Shown piece after piece: positions 1 through 7,926 of a stretch of 64,000 bases of DNA (position 1 is the first letter of the stretch; each line of letters begins with the position of its first letter). The DNA is from an uncultured Candidatus Saccharibacteria bacterium (GTDB lineage: Bacteria > Patescibacteriota > Saccharimonadia > Saccharimonadales > HK-STAS-PATE-42). The stretch is from contig CALMQB010000002.1 of the NCBI GenBank assembly GCA_937871805.1, forward strand, positions 496,001 to 560,000, in the 5' to 3' direction. A program made the position numbers and the translations under genes. Under the pieces are notes generated by a model that saw only the letters and a list, made by a program, of their open reading frames with translations, ran no database searches and had not been told where the DNA came from.

Positions 1-597
1 GGTTTTGAAGTCTGGGTATGTGGCTCAAGCGTAGGCTTAAGAGCTGACTCTCCGTTGTCAGGATACCTTAATAAAGGTAAGTCGGTGCTTGGAGATCGTG
101 CGGTCATTGTTCGAGGTTCGGAGGACTCATACTCAGCACAAGAGGCCCTAGCTTCTGTTGGTGCAGTGATTAAGAGTCATTCTGTGAGTTTACCGATATC
201 TGATAGCTTTGAATTCGAACTTGGCGCAAACGGTGACCTTAGAAATTTTAAAGATATGGTGCAGTACTCTGGTGAGTCTGGAGAGCCGGGTATACTAGTT
301 GAAGACCAGAAGACCAGTTGTACTGGGCAAAAGAACTCCTCTTGGAATGTTTATGTAGCCAGAGTTGATGCCAAAACAAAGAGCTTTGAATGGGAGGCAA
401 GAAGCTTGAGTGACTTTTCTACAGATCGGGTTAGACTTAGTCTCTCGGAGAGGTCTAAAGAAAGTGCTGGCGACTGTGTCTTAATGGAGTATGGGGTCAA
501 AAGAGCTGCCCCTGAGCACAGTTGTTACAGCCTGCTTAGCGATGGCTACAGCTTGTGTCGCGATTCATTTTGTATGAGTGGAGGGCTAGAGAAATGA
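1..597 (+). CDS. Hypothetical protein, 5'-truncated by window edge
   Basis: The frame is open from base 1, so the real start lies outside the window; the TTG at 55 is only an internal codon. About 198 residues are visible, with several cysteines (pairs near the start and five in the last 55 residues) and no membrane segment in the visible part. The stop TGA overlaps the ATG of the next gene (ATGA at 594-597), so the two are translationally coupled. I do not recognise a family. Coupling to a polytopic membrane protein suggests the pair works together at the envelope; this is inference. Confidence 0.7.
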   Translation, partial: GFEVWVCGSSVGLRADSPLSGYLNKGKSVLGDRAVIVRGSEDSYSAQEALASVGAVIKSHSVSLPISDSFEFELGANGDLRNFKDMVQYSGESGEPGILVEDQKTSCTGQKNSSWNVYVARVDAKTKSFEWEARSLSDFSTDRVRLSLSERSKESAGDCVLMEYGVKRAAPEHSCYSLLSDGYSLCRDSFCMSGGLEK

Positions 598-1298
598 TTA
601 ATTTTGCCATTTTTAGCCTTGTATATTTAAGTTTTGCGTTAGGGGGACTAAGCTCTAGGACGCTAAGCGATGGAGTTGTTTTTTCAGTTGGTGTACTTGG
701 CAGACATGGCAATATCCGCAAGATGAGCCTAAGTTCTCTGGCATACTTAATTGGGGTGATAATAGTAATCGCGCCGGTTGTCGCCTTAGTCGGTATTGGA
801 GTAAGGTCTTTAATTGGTCTGCAAGGTCGAAGCTATGTCGTGGCGGCACTAATTGTATCTGGGTTAACAATGGCTAGTTCTGTAATTAATATCCTGGTGC
901 AGCGTAATGGCCTCTCGTTTATCGGCGAAGGTATAAATAAGAATCGTTTAAAAAGGAAAAGAGTAAGCCTAAGCAGATCTGTTGGGACCTTTAGGTCGGA
1001 CCTCCTTTTCGGGTTGTTGAGTGGGGGCCGAATTATATGGGGTGAACTTGGAGTTTTAATCGGTGGGATTTGGTTGCTAGAATCTATTAGTGGCTTTGGA
1101 ATTACAGAACTTGTGACTGCTTGCCTTTTGCTCTCGAGCTTTATGGTGATGGTTTTTATGATGCTACTTTATGGGATGAATGTTGCGAGCCTAGAAAGGC
1201 TTAGGAAAAGATTTGCCCTAAGATTAAGTTTAGCTGGGGCTAGTGCTGGAATAATCATTGCCTGGTCGGTAGTAGCATTTATGATGGGGATAATTTAA
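594..1298 (+). CDS. Polytopic membrane protein
   Basis: About 234 residues from the ATG at 594, chosen because it overlaps the upstream stop as ATGA; the frame is open further upstream to 555 but that would overlap the previous gene by 43 bases. It shows about six hydrophobic segments (residues ~1-20, ~45-70, ~80-100, ~145-170, ~175-200 and the C-terminal 25) and a basic cytoplasmic loop rich in Lys/Arg near residue 120. The topology recalls small transporter or electron-transfer membrane families such as LysE or CcdA, but I see no diagnostic motif. Function unknown. Confidence 0.75.
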   Translation: MINFAIFSLVYLSFALGGLSSRTLSDGVVFSVGVLGRHGNIRKMSLSSLAYLIGVIIVIAPVVALVGIGVRSLIGLQGRSYVVAALIVSGLTMASSVINILVQRNGLSFIGEGINKNRLKRKRVSLSRSVGTFRSDLLFGLLSGGRIIWGELGVLIGGIWLLESISGFGITELVTACLLLSSFMVMVFMMLLYGMNVASLERLRKRFALRLSLAGASAGIIIAWSVVAFMMGII

Positions 1299-1387
1299 AA
1301 TCTCAGAAAAATATTTAGACTGCTCGTGTTTGACAATAATACAGATTATGCTTATGATTAGATTAAATACTTTAACTATAAAATAAT

Positions 1388-1654
1388 ATGCCAAAAGTAC
1401 ATAGAAATTGTGGAAAGGTAGAAAGTTACAATGGCGAAAAGCTGAGAGACGGTGTAGTGCGAGCTTGTCGAGCGGTTCTAACCCCTTTGGGCGCAGCGGA
1501 AAAATTTGCCGAAGAGGTCGAAGGTAAGGTCTTCGCTGCAGTGGAAGAGCATATCTCCGTAACAAGCAGAGATATCAAACGGCTTGCTAAAAATGCACTT
1601 TGGGTCTATCATCCTGATGCTGCAGAAATCTATGCACTAGAAGAAGCATTTTAA
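1388..1654 (+). CDS. Stand-alone ATP-cone domain protein
   Basis: An 88-residue protein that matches the ATP-cone fold, the nucleotide-sensing module of NrdR and ribonucleotide reductases: an N-terminal valine-containing strand, a basic loop, the RDGVVRAC segment, a helical stretch and a C-terminal tail with YHPDAAEIYALEEA typical of the end of the cone. The zinc ribbon of NrdR is absent and there is no reductase domain. It may bind ATP/dATP and act as a regulator. The preceding intergenic region is AT-rich with a TTGACA-like sequence at about 1329. Family call is fairly secure, role is inferred. Confidence 0.7.
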   Translation: MPKVHRNCGKVESYNGEKLRDGVVRACRAVLTPLGAAEKFAEEVEGKVFAAVEEHISVTSRDIKRLAKNALWVYHPDAAEIYALEEAF

Positions 1655-1677
1655 ATCTAATTACCTAAAGTTTGCGC

Positions 1678-2232
1678 CTAGCCTTCTTTGGCTGGTGGAC
1701 GGGAGGATTCGATTTCTTTAAAAATATCTTTTAGCTCTGGGATGGTCAGTTTTTTCTCGGTGTGGGCAAAGAATTCAGTTAGATCTTTGTCTTGCTCTTT
1801 TTCGTAGGCTAGGGCTTGGAGGCACATTTCTATTTTGTCTAACTCCTTTACAAAAAGCCCTTCTTTTGTTCTGCCATGTTCGAAGTCTAGCCACAGTTCT
1901 ATTAATTCATCAGATGAGTCAAGATTTTTGAGGACCTTTTTGATGGCTTTAACTTCTGCCTCAAATTTAAGTTTGACTTCGGACTCATTCTGTGGAGTGA
2001 TAATGTCTCCTATGATACTTTCTCCAAGATCATGCAAAAGGGACATTAGGAGGACTTTTTCCCTGTTTAAGTTTAGCCCATCCGCTAGAGAAAGTGAGAG
2101 TATGCTGAGCGCATAAGAATGGTCGGCAACACTCTCCGGAGATACAATACCGTGATTAACCCAGCCAGACCTTTGAATACGTTTCAGTTGGAATACTTTT
2201 TCGTATAAATCTTGAACCTGACCGTGTCGCAT
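1678..2232 (-). CDS. HD-domain phosphohydrolase (YfbR/HDDC2-like)
   Basis: A 184-residue HD-superfamily protein. The metal site is visible as ESVADHSY (His of the first motif) and LLHDLGE (the HD pair), followed by a conserved acidic segment (GDIITP) as in the 5'-deoxynucleotidase YfbR and HDDC2 families that hydrolyse deoxynucleoside monophosphates. It lies 21 bases downstream of the RNase J gene on the same strand, so probably the two share a transcript. The exact substrate is inferred from family, not shown by sequence. Confidence 0.85.
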   Translation of the reverse strand: MRHGQVQDLYEKVFQLKRIQRSGWVNHGIVSPESVADHSYALSILSLSLADGLNLNREKVLLMSLLHDLGESIIGDIITPQNESEVKLKFEAEVKAIKKVLKNLDSSDELIELWLDFEHGRTKEGLFVKELDKIEMCLQALAYEKEQDKDLTEFFAHTEKKLTIPELKDIFKEIESSRPPAKEG

Positions 2233-2253
2233 GATGGAGTTGATCGCTTAAGT

Positions 2254-4236
2254 TTAATGTTGGCAGTCTTGTTGTGGTTTATCTCTGCGCTGAGGATCAT
2301 TCTTGGATCCTCCAATAACGTTAACGACTGGGATAACGATTGGTGAACGTTGGGTATGTTCGTAAAGATAGTGTGTAACAAAATCCTTTAGTTCATACTT
2401 GAATTCATCCAGTGTGGAGCGACCGTAGCGTTCGGCAGTCATCTTTTTGAGGTGGTCACGAAGACCGTTCATGAGGTCTTCATTTTGTTTGATATAGACA
2501 AAGCCTCTAGTTATGATGTCAGGGCTGGATACGAGACGCTTAGATCGCTTAGCTATTGTTAAAACGACGCTGACGATGCCGTCTTGTTGCATGATCAGCC
2601 TATCTTTAACAACTAGACCTGGAACCTCCATTCCAGTTTCATCAATTAAAACTGAACCAGCGTGAACTTTACCACCTTTTTTTGCCTTCTGCTCTTGGTT
2701 GAATTCTAAGGTCTCACCATCTTCAATCATGAAGACATTACTGGCTGGCATTCCAGTTTCGACTGCCAACTCGGCAAGATATTTTCGGTGCCTTGGTCCA
2801 GCATACATAGGTATGAAATATTTTGGCTTTAAAAGTCTGATAACTTCCGCCAACTCTTCACGTCTAGCATGACCAGAAACGTGGAGTGGTCCAGAGCCGT
2901 CAACTTCGTGGGTCCTTGCAGAATAAATTTTGGCACCCATCCTGGTGATGTTATTGGCTAGTCTTTCCATACTAATCTCATTTCCTGGAACAGGCGTAGA
3001 ACTGATGACTATGGTGTCTTCATGAGTTAGTTTGAATTCTCGGTGATCACCTGTACTCATTCTGGTTAGGCCAGCGCCATTCTCGCCCTGTCCACCTGTG
3101 GCGATGATGCAGAGCTCGTTATCTGGCATATTAGCAGCCTCTCTAGAAGTTATAACTGCTCCTTGAGGGATTTTAATCAAACCTAGTCTGACGGCAATTT
3201 CTAAATAATTAAGCATGCTTCTCCCAGTAACGCAGACCTTGCGGCCACTCTTGGTTGCTTCTTGAACAATCATCTGGACACGGTTCATGTTTGATGAAAA
3301 GCTAGAAACAAAAATTCTGCCCTGGGCTTTTTGAAATATTTCAGCAAAACTATTTTGTAGGGTACTTTCAGTCGGTACTCTTCCAGGAGACTGAGAGTAA
3401 GTTGCTTCTTCCATTAGTATCAATACTTTCTGGTCATCAGTGGCAAGGCTCTTTAGCCTCTCCATATCGGTCGGTCTTTTATCTAGGGGCTCTGGGTCTA
3501 AGCGGAAGTCACCAGTATGAACAATTCTACCAACCGGTGTGTCAATAATTACCATTGAGCTATCTGGTGTAGAGTGAGTTGCGCGGATAAGTTCTATGGT
3601 GAAGCAACCAACAATTAGGCGCTCGTGGTTGTCCATATTCATAGGAACAGTTTCAACGGTTAAGCCTTCGTCACCAAGGTGGAAATGGTCGTCACTGTGA
3701 TTTTTTTGAGCTTGTTTTTCGATAAATCCGCAAGTGAACGATGAACCATATATTTTTGCAGGAACTTTTGGCAGAACCTGAGATATCGCTCCGACGTGGT
3801 CTAAATGGGCGTGGGTAAAGACATAGCCCTTAACCTTATGCTTGATTTTTAGAAGGTAATCGATGTCGCTAACGGCAAAGTTTACTCCGGGGAGTGCGCC
3901 TAGAGTTAGATCCATTCCACAGTCTACAACTAGGGCATTATCATTATATTCGATTACGGTGAGGTTGTGCGTTCCAATTCCATTCATTCCCCCTAAAAAG
4001 ACAACCCGAAGGGTGTCTTTTTTAACTGGTCCTGCAGAATCATTTTTAAGTCGACCCTCTACTACGCCGAGTTCGCCGATTGATTTGTTGGCGTTGTCCT
4101 GTGCGCGTCGAATTGCCTGTAGGGCTCTAGACCTGGAGCTAATAAGTGGTCCATTTTTGGCTTTTTTTGGTCCACTTGTAGGGTTGTTTCTGTTGGTTCT
4201 AGAGCTATCTTGTTTAGAGTTTGAATTTTCTGACAT
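2254..4236 (-). CDS. rnj: Ribonuclease J
   Basis: A 660-residue metallo-beta-lactamase/beta-CASP nuclease. After a disordered, basic N-terminus of about 75 residues come the lactamase core with THAHLDH around residue 141 (HxHxDH zinc site), the ATHSTPDS and HTGDFRLD motifs, the beta-CASP region, and the final VSGHARREE histidine motif; the C-terminal domain is present. RNase J performs 5'-3' exonucleolytic and endonucleolytic mRNA decay and rRNA maturation. Its promoter sits about 250 bases upstream (4498-4527), giving a long 5' UTR. It is followed by the HD hydrolase gene. Confidence 0.95.
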   Translation of the reverse strand: MSENSNSKQDSSRTNRNNPTSGPKKAKNGPLISSRSRALQAIRRAQDNANKSIGELGVVEGRLKNDSAGPVKKDTLRVVFLGGMNGIGTHNLTVIEYNDNALVVDCGMDLTLGALPGVNFAVSDIDYLLKIKHKVKGYVFTHAHLDHVGAISQVLPKVPAKIYGSSFTCGFIEKQAQKNHSDDHFHLGDEGLTVETVPMNMDNHERLIVGCFTIELIRATHSTPDSSMVIIDTPVGRIVHTGDFRLDPEPLDKRPTDMERLKSLATDDQKVLILMEEATYSQSPGRVPTESTLQNSFAEIFQKAQGRIFVSSFSSNMNRVQMIVQEATKSGRKVCVTGRSMLNYLEIAVRLGLIKIPQGAVITSREAANMPDNELCIIATGGQGENGAGLTRMSTGDHREFKLTHEDTIVISSTPVPGNEISMERLANNITRMGAKIYSARTHEVDGSGPLHVSGHARREELAEVIRLLKPKYFIPMYAGPRHRKYLAELAVETGMPASNVFMIEDGETLEFNQEQKAKKGGKVHAGSVLIDETGMEVPGLVVKDRLIMQQDGIVSVVLTIAKRSKRLVSSPDIITRGFVYIKQNEDLMNGLRDHLKKMTAERYGRSTLDEFKYELKDFVTHYLYEHTQRSPIVIPVVNVIGGSKNDPQRRDKPQQDCQH

Positions 4237-4497
4237 TTATTTTTTAATTTTAAGTTATGTTAAGCGAGCAGTTGTCTTTACTCTTTACTCCAAGGCTATG
4301 ACGATTATTAAGTTTAGCTTTGATGTATTTTTATGGTAAAGAATGCTCTAAAGTTTTATATTGTTAAGAGCTAATAATCGTAATTGATCGTTATTAAATT
4401 TAATAGTTAATAAAGACGGATCGCGACTGTTAATTCTTGTGCTTTTGGGGCCTATAGGTTCTTAAGTTTTAAAGAGATTTCGTATGAGTTGAGCTCC
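4237..4497 (-). promoter_or_regulatory. Long AT-rich 5' leader of RNase J
   Basis: This 260-base stretch separates the RNase J start codon from its predicted promoter. It contains no ORF that looks real. Long leaders in RNase genes can serve autoregulation, but I see no strong hairpin here. It contains two copies of the dispersed AAACTTAA-type word (4308 and 4462). Confidence 0.45.
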
Positions 4498-4527
4498 ATT
4501 ATAGCAAAAAGGATTGTTTAAAGTCAA
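4498..4527 (-). promoter_or_regulatory. Sigma-70 promoter of RNase J
   Basis: On the minus strand there is TTGACT (4527-4522), an 18-base spacer and TATAAT (4503-4498), preceded by TGC, an extended -10. It lies just downstream of the tsaD stop codon and faces the RNase J gene. Confidence 0.75.
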
Positions 4528-4543
4528 TTAAGTTCAAGCAATA

Positions 4544-5614
4544 TTAATCTTGGTAGGCTATTTTTAGATTTGGGTTAGTCTTAACTTCTCGAGGATCTTC
4601 AGGGGTAGAATATTGGTACATAAAACATCCAAGGGCGGCGATCATTGCCCCGTTGTCGGTGCAAAGTTCGATTGGTGAATAATTAAGTTTAACGGGTTCA
4701 TTTTGAAAAGCTTTGGTCAATTCTGTGCGCAGTAGTTGGTTGCAGGCCACTCCCCCGCCGATGATTAGGCTCTTAGGTTTAAGTTTAGTGCCTAAATCAT
4801 TGTAAGCTCTTTTGGTGGTTTCAACTAGAATTTGTACAGCTTTAGCTTGAAAGCTGGCGGCGATATCCTGGACTTGTTTTTTAGTTAGTCTTTCGGCGAC
4901 CTTCCAACTTGGGAACCGAAAATCTTCGCCAATAAGCTCTTGGGTTCTTCTTAGAACGGCGGTTTTTGGTCCTGAAAAACTAAAGTCGTATTTCCCCTGA
5001 ACTTTTGGTGTTGGAAGGTCAAAAAACTTTGAGTCGCCTCCTTGGGCAGCCTTTTGAATAGAAGGTCCTCCGGGGTATTCTAAGCCAATAAGTTTAGCGA
5101 CTTTGTCGTAGGCTTCACCGACAGCGTCATCTGTAGTTTCGCCAATAAGTTTAACTTTAAGATGACTTTCCAGGTAAAACAAGTGAGTGTGCTTTCCGCT
5201 GACAATTAGGGCTAAGATTGGGAATTCTGGTCGATCTTCGGATTTGTCGGTGATCCAGTTGGCGTAGATGTGTCCTAGAATGTGGTGGACTGGGTAGAGT
5301 GGTTTTTTATGGATTATAGCGAGCATGCGGGCGGTTAGAGTCCCAATTAGTAAAGAGCCCATTAAGCCAGGGCCGTTAGTGACGGCGATGGCATCAATTT
5401 CACCCCAGTTAAGTTTAGCTTTGACCAGTGATTGGTTGACGACGGGCATGATGACATCAATGTGGTTGCGTGCGGCAATTTCTGGAACGACTCCCCCGTA
5501 TTCTTTGTGAATGTCAATTTGGGTTCTTACGATATTGGCGAGTAGTTTATTGCCATCCTCTACGATGCCAGCAGAAGTTTCGTCACAAGATGTTTCTATT
5601 CCGAGGATTTTCAT
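4544..5614 (-). CDS. tsaD: tRNA N6-threonylcarbamoyladenosine transferase TsaD
   Basis: A 356-residue ASKHA-fold protein. It begins MKILGIETSCDETS, the family hallmark, carries the metal-binding HxxxH-type site in PVHHILGHIYAN near residue 110, and the C-terminal IIGGGVACNQLLR and CTDNGAMIAALG motifs. TsaD transfers threonylcarbamoyl to A37 of ANN-decoding tRNAs with TsaB and TsaE partners, which are not visible here. A TATAAT at 5628-5623 stands only 8 bases before the ATG, so the mRNA is probably leaderless. Confidence 0.96.
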   Translation of the reverse strand: MKILGIETSCDETSAGIVEDGNKLLANIVRTQIDIHKEYGGVVPEIAARNHIDVIMPVVNQSLVKAKLNWGEIDAIAVTNGPGLMGSLLIGTLTARMLAIIHKKPLYPVHHILGHIYANWITDKSEDRPEFPILALIVSGKHTHLFYLESHLKVKLIGETTDDAVGEAYDKVAKLIGLEYPGGPSIQKAAQGGDSKFFDLPTPKVQGKYDFSFSGPKTAVLRRTQELIGEDFRFPSWKVAERLTKKQVQDIAASFQAKAVQILVETTKRAYNDLGTKLKPKSLIIGGGVACNQLLRTELTKAFQNEPVKLNYSPIELCTDNGAMIAALGCFMYQYSTPEDPREVKTNPNLKIAYQD

Positions 5615-5622
5615 TGAGTTAG

Positions 5623-5628
5623 ATTATA
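5623..5628 (-). promoter_or_regulatory. -10 element of leaderless tsaD
   Basis: TATAAT on the minus strand with 8 bases to the ATG. Transcription would start at or within a base or two of the start codon. Confidence 0.55.
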
Positions 5629-5662
5629 ACACCTAGCAGCTCTCGATTATTGTGCTTATGTA

Positions 5663-5671
5663 TGCTAGTAT
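5663..5671 (+). promoter_or_regulatory. Extended -10 promoter of the 5.7-kb orphan gene
   Basis: TGC followed by TAGTAT, the same TGC-TAnnAT extended -10 found before the orphan genes at 16963 and 38364. No good -35 box is visible. The transcript would have a leader of about 30 bases. Confidence 0.5.
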
Positions 5672-5706
5672 AGTAGTCAGAGTTCTATAAAATACAAAAA
5701 ACAAAA

Positions 5707-6663
5707 ATGACAAAAGTTGACTTTGCTCCAAGGCTAGAAGAACATGAGGACTTAGAGTCTTCTGTTGATGCGGTTGGTGGTGCTATTGTTAGGGTAGTGG
5801 ATTTAGAATTGAACGAAGCAGATAAGACTATGCAAGCTATAGATATGAGAGGCCAGACTGTTGATGAAGTTAAGGTTAGGCTCGCTGAGATGGCTGGTGA
5901 AGATCTTGTTATGCGAGGAAGTAATGGTGCAGTTGAGCTAATCGAAGAGTTTGATCCGGCTAGAAGTAATTTGGCAGGTAAAAAACAGTCGGTTTATGCT
6001 ACGGATGATCCGGAAACTGCCCTATTCAATGCGTTACTTAATAAGCATGGGTCGAGAGCCGTTGCCTTAAGGATGCTAGACGGAAAGCTTGGTGCTAGTT
6101 CAAATATGGTCGTTAAAACTCCTGGTAAAAGTAAATTTGCGGTTCCTGAGCATATGGCAGAGGCTATTCAGAGCGCTTATGTTGCAGGCCCTGGAAGTGA
6201 AGAATGGGCTAGTCTGTTCGGAGATGGAGTTGTATACCTAATGTCGAAGGATAACTTTAGCCAAGACTCCCCTTTACTTGACGGTAGACACCAAGATACT
6301 GATCATGAATGGAATTCACAACAAAAAGTTGCTTCTGAGTTTGCGGTTACCGTATCCCCCGAGTTAATTATGGACGTACTGAGGTTTGATGGTGAGGATG
6401 CAAATGTGGAGATTATTCCTGTAGACGAGACAGAAGTTTTAAGTGGTTTCAGGCGAGATATGGACACTGTTATACCTGAAGGTAGGGTGGAGTTTAGTGT
6501 GGAAGAGCTTATCGCTATGGCTCAAGGTTCTGAGGAAAGGTTGGAGTTTGCTGAAGCCCTTAAGCAAAGAGTTGGTTCTGGAAGTTTACCTAGAGAGGAA
6601 TTCGTTGAGCTGGCCGCAAAGTTATATGAGGAGCGGGTAAAGAACCAGGCAAGGGTCGCCTAA
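5707..6663 (+). CDS. Orphan protein with ADP-ribosyltransferase-like pattern
   Basis: A 318-residue acidic protein without signal peptide or membrane segment. Residues ~88-220 follow the order LVMRGSN, VYATDDPETALFNALL, DGVVYLMSKDNF, EWNSQQKV. This parallels the protein at 49456 (LYHASPN, VFATPDKALASTFL, GGAIYHLPGDGF, EWISTEKV), so I infer the two are distant homologues. The order (first strand, ATxD-plus-helix, Y-containing strand, E-x-S) resembles the ADP-ribosyltransferase fold, though the first His is Arg here. It lies in a tract without the AAACTTAA word and converges on the next small gene with a 4-base overlap. Function not established. Confidence 0.75.
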   Translation: MTKVDFAPRLEEHEDLESSVDAVGGAIVRVVDLELNEADKTMQAIDMRGQTVDEVKVRLAEMAGEDLVMRGSNGAVELIEEFDPARSNLAGKKQSVYATDDPETALFNALLNKHGSRAVALRMLDGKLGASSNMVVKTPGKSKFAVPEHMAEAIQSAYVAGPGSEEWASLFGDGVVYLMSKDNFSQDSPLLDGRHQDTDHEWNSQQKVASEFAVTVSPELIMDVLRFDGEDANVEIIPVDETEVLSGFRRDMDTVIPEGRVEFSVEELIAMAQGSEERLEFAEALKQRVGSGSLPREEFVELAAKLYEERVKNQARVA

Positions 6664-6863
6664 TCTTCACCTATAAGAGCGGGGCTATCGTTAAGCAATA
6701 TTTCATCAGCCAATAATTTAGCGAAGGATGCGATATTAGGGCAAATTATATCTTTGCCATCAAACGGTTCTCCACCGCAGGGGCAATCATCTGTACTAGT
6801 GCAATCAAATTCTATGTCGCCCGTCTGGGGTTCACCTGTACCGTTTCTTTCAGGTTTCGCCAT
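6660..6863 (-). CDS. Small cysteine-containing acidic protein
   Basis: A 67-residue ORF with four cysteines, three clustered (CTSTDDCPCGG) and one later (IICPN), perhaps a metal site. It is supported by a TATAAT at 6876-6871 on the minus strand, 7 bases before the ATG, the leaderless arrangement seen for several genes here. It overlaps the 3' end of the convergent gene by 4 bases. I do not recognise a family; a real gene is plausible, not proven. Confidence 0.5.
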   Translation of the reverse strand: MAKPERNGTGEPQTGDIEFDCTSTDDCPCGGEPFDGKDIICPNIASFAKLLADEILLNDSPALIGED

Positions 6864-6921
6864 TGTTGATATTATATAATGTTTATACTAATATTAAAAG
6901 TATAAGCGTTTTAAAATAAAC

Positions 6922-7920
6922 ATGGGTTTAGGAATAAAAACAGTCCCCGATGATTGTCCTGCAGATCTTAGTGCTCCTCCGTCTGGTGGCTCTGAAGATG
7001 ATCTTCTTGAGCTCGGTATTGGCCTGGATGAACACTGGGCAATGATACCTGAAGCGCTAGTTAGGCCTGAGTCACTATCTGCAGAGAAAATAGTTGCCGG
7101 CCAACTGGCATGTCGATTATGTGACTATAGAGATGAATGTGCCCAGGCAATCGAGATAGGTAAAGAGGCAGGAGTTATAGAGCAAGATCACCCAGAGGCA
7201 ATTGATACAATGCTCACCGACGTAGAAAAGGCCGCCCTATGGGCTAACGCCGCCGTCAGAATAAAAGCAGAAGAGGGATATAGATTTCAGTCTGTGGCAA
7301 ATATGGCAGTGGCCGTAACTAGGTTGCCCATCCCCCTAAGGGATATAGCAATAAACATTCTTAAGTTAGATTCAGGAACAATCCCAAATCAAATTGATGT
7401 TTTTGAAGTAGGTCAGAATAGATACTATGCTATTTCATGGAACTGTTCAAAAGTTATTATTAGCAAAAGTGCATTAGACGAGATAGAAAAATCGAAAGCC
7501 TCCAATGATCAAACAACAACTTTTATAGCTAACTTAGCAGAATCCCTGGCTCCTGGTACTGAGGATCCTCTGAAACCCAATATTGCCAATGCACTAAGAT
7601 CTGGGACTCCCCCAAGGTGGATGAAAAAGATGAATAACGCAGATATATTGGAATTCAACAGTTCTACCCATAGTACACTAAGGGCTTTTGGTGAAATATT
7701 AGATACGCCTTCTCCAGATGATCCCCTAGTGGGTATTACGACTATTGTTATAACAGGTGCTACTTCATCTGCTAAATCAGGTGGAACCACAGGAACTTTA
7801 ACTAATAAGTCATCTAAGGCGGCAGAGAAGTCTATGGTGTCTTTAAGGCCTGTTTTAGCCAAGCCCGACCTTGAGGGAGCTATTAATATAACCAATACTT
7901 CGCTTGTAAAGAACCGTTGA
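6922..7920 (+). CDS. Protein with WhiB-type cysteine motif
   Basis: A 332-residue protein. Residues ~65-85 carry C-x2-C-x5-C followed by AQAIEIGKEAG, which matches the WhiB signature (CPVRxxC-lx-ALexGexxG); a further Cys lies at residue 12 and could be the fourth ligand of a [4Fe-4S] cluster. The remaining 240 residues are unlike WhiB and have a Ser/Thr-rich C-terminus. WhiB proteins are typical of Actinobacteria and their phages. It shares a divergent promoter region with the small gene at 6660-6863. It ends with TGA, with a backup TAG 15 bases on, converging on pnp. The fold call is inference. Confidence 0.7.
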   Translation: MGLGIKTVPDDCPADLSAPPSGGSEDDLLELGIGLDEHWAMIPEALVRPESLSAEKIVAGQLACRLCDYRDECAQAIEIGKEAGVIEQDHPEAIDTMLTDVEKAALWANAAVRIKAEEGYRFQSVANMAVAVTRLPIPLRDIAINILKLDSGTIPNQIDVFEVGQNRYYAISWNCSKVIISKSALDEIEKSKASNDQTTTFIANLAESLAPGTEDPLKPNIANALRSGTPPRWMKKMNNADILEFNSSTHSTLRAFGEILDTPSPDDPLVGITTIVITGATSSAKSGGTTGTLTNKSSKAAEKSMVSLRPVLAKPDLEGAINITNTSLVKNR

Positions 7921-7926
7921 ACAGGG

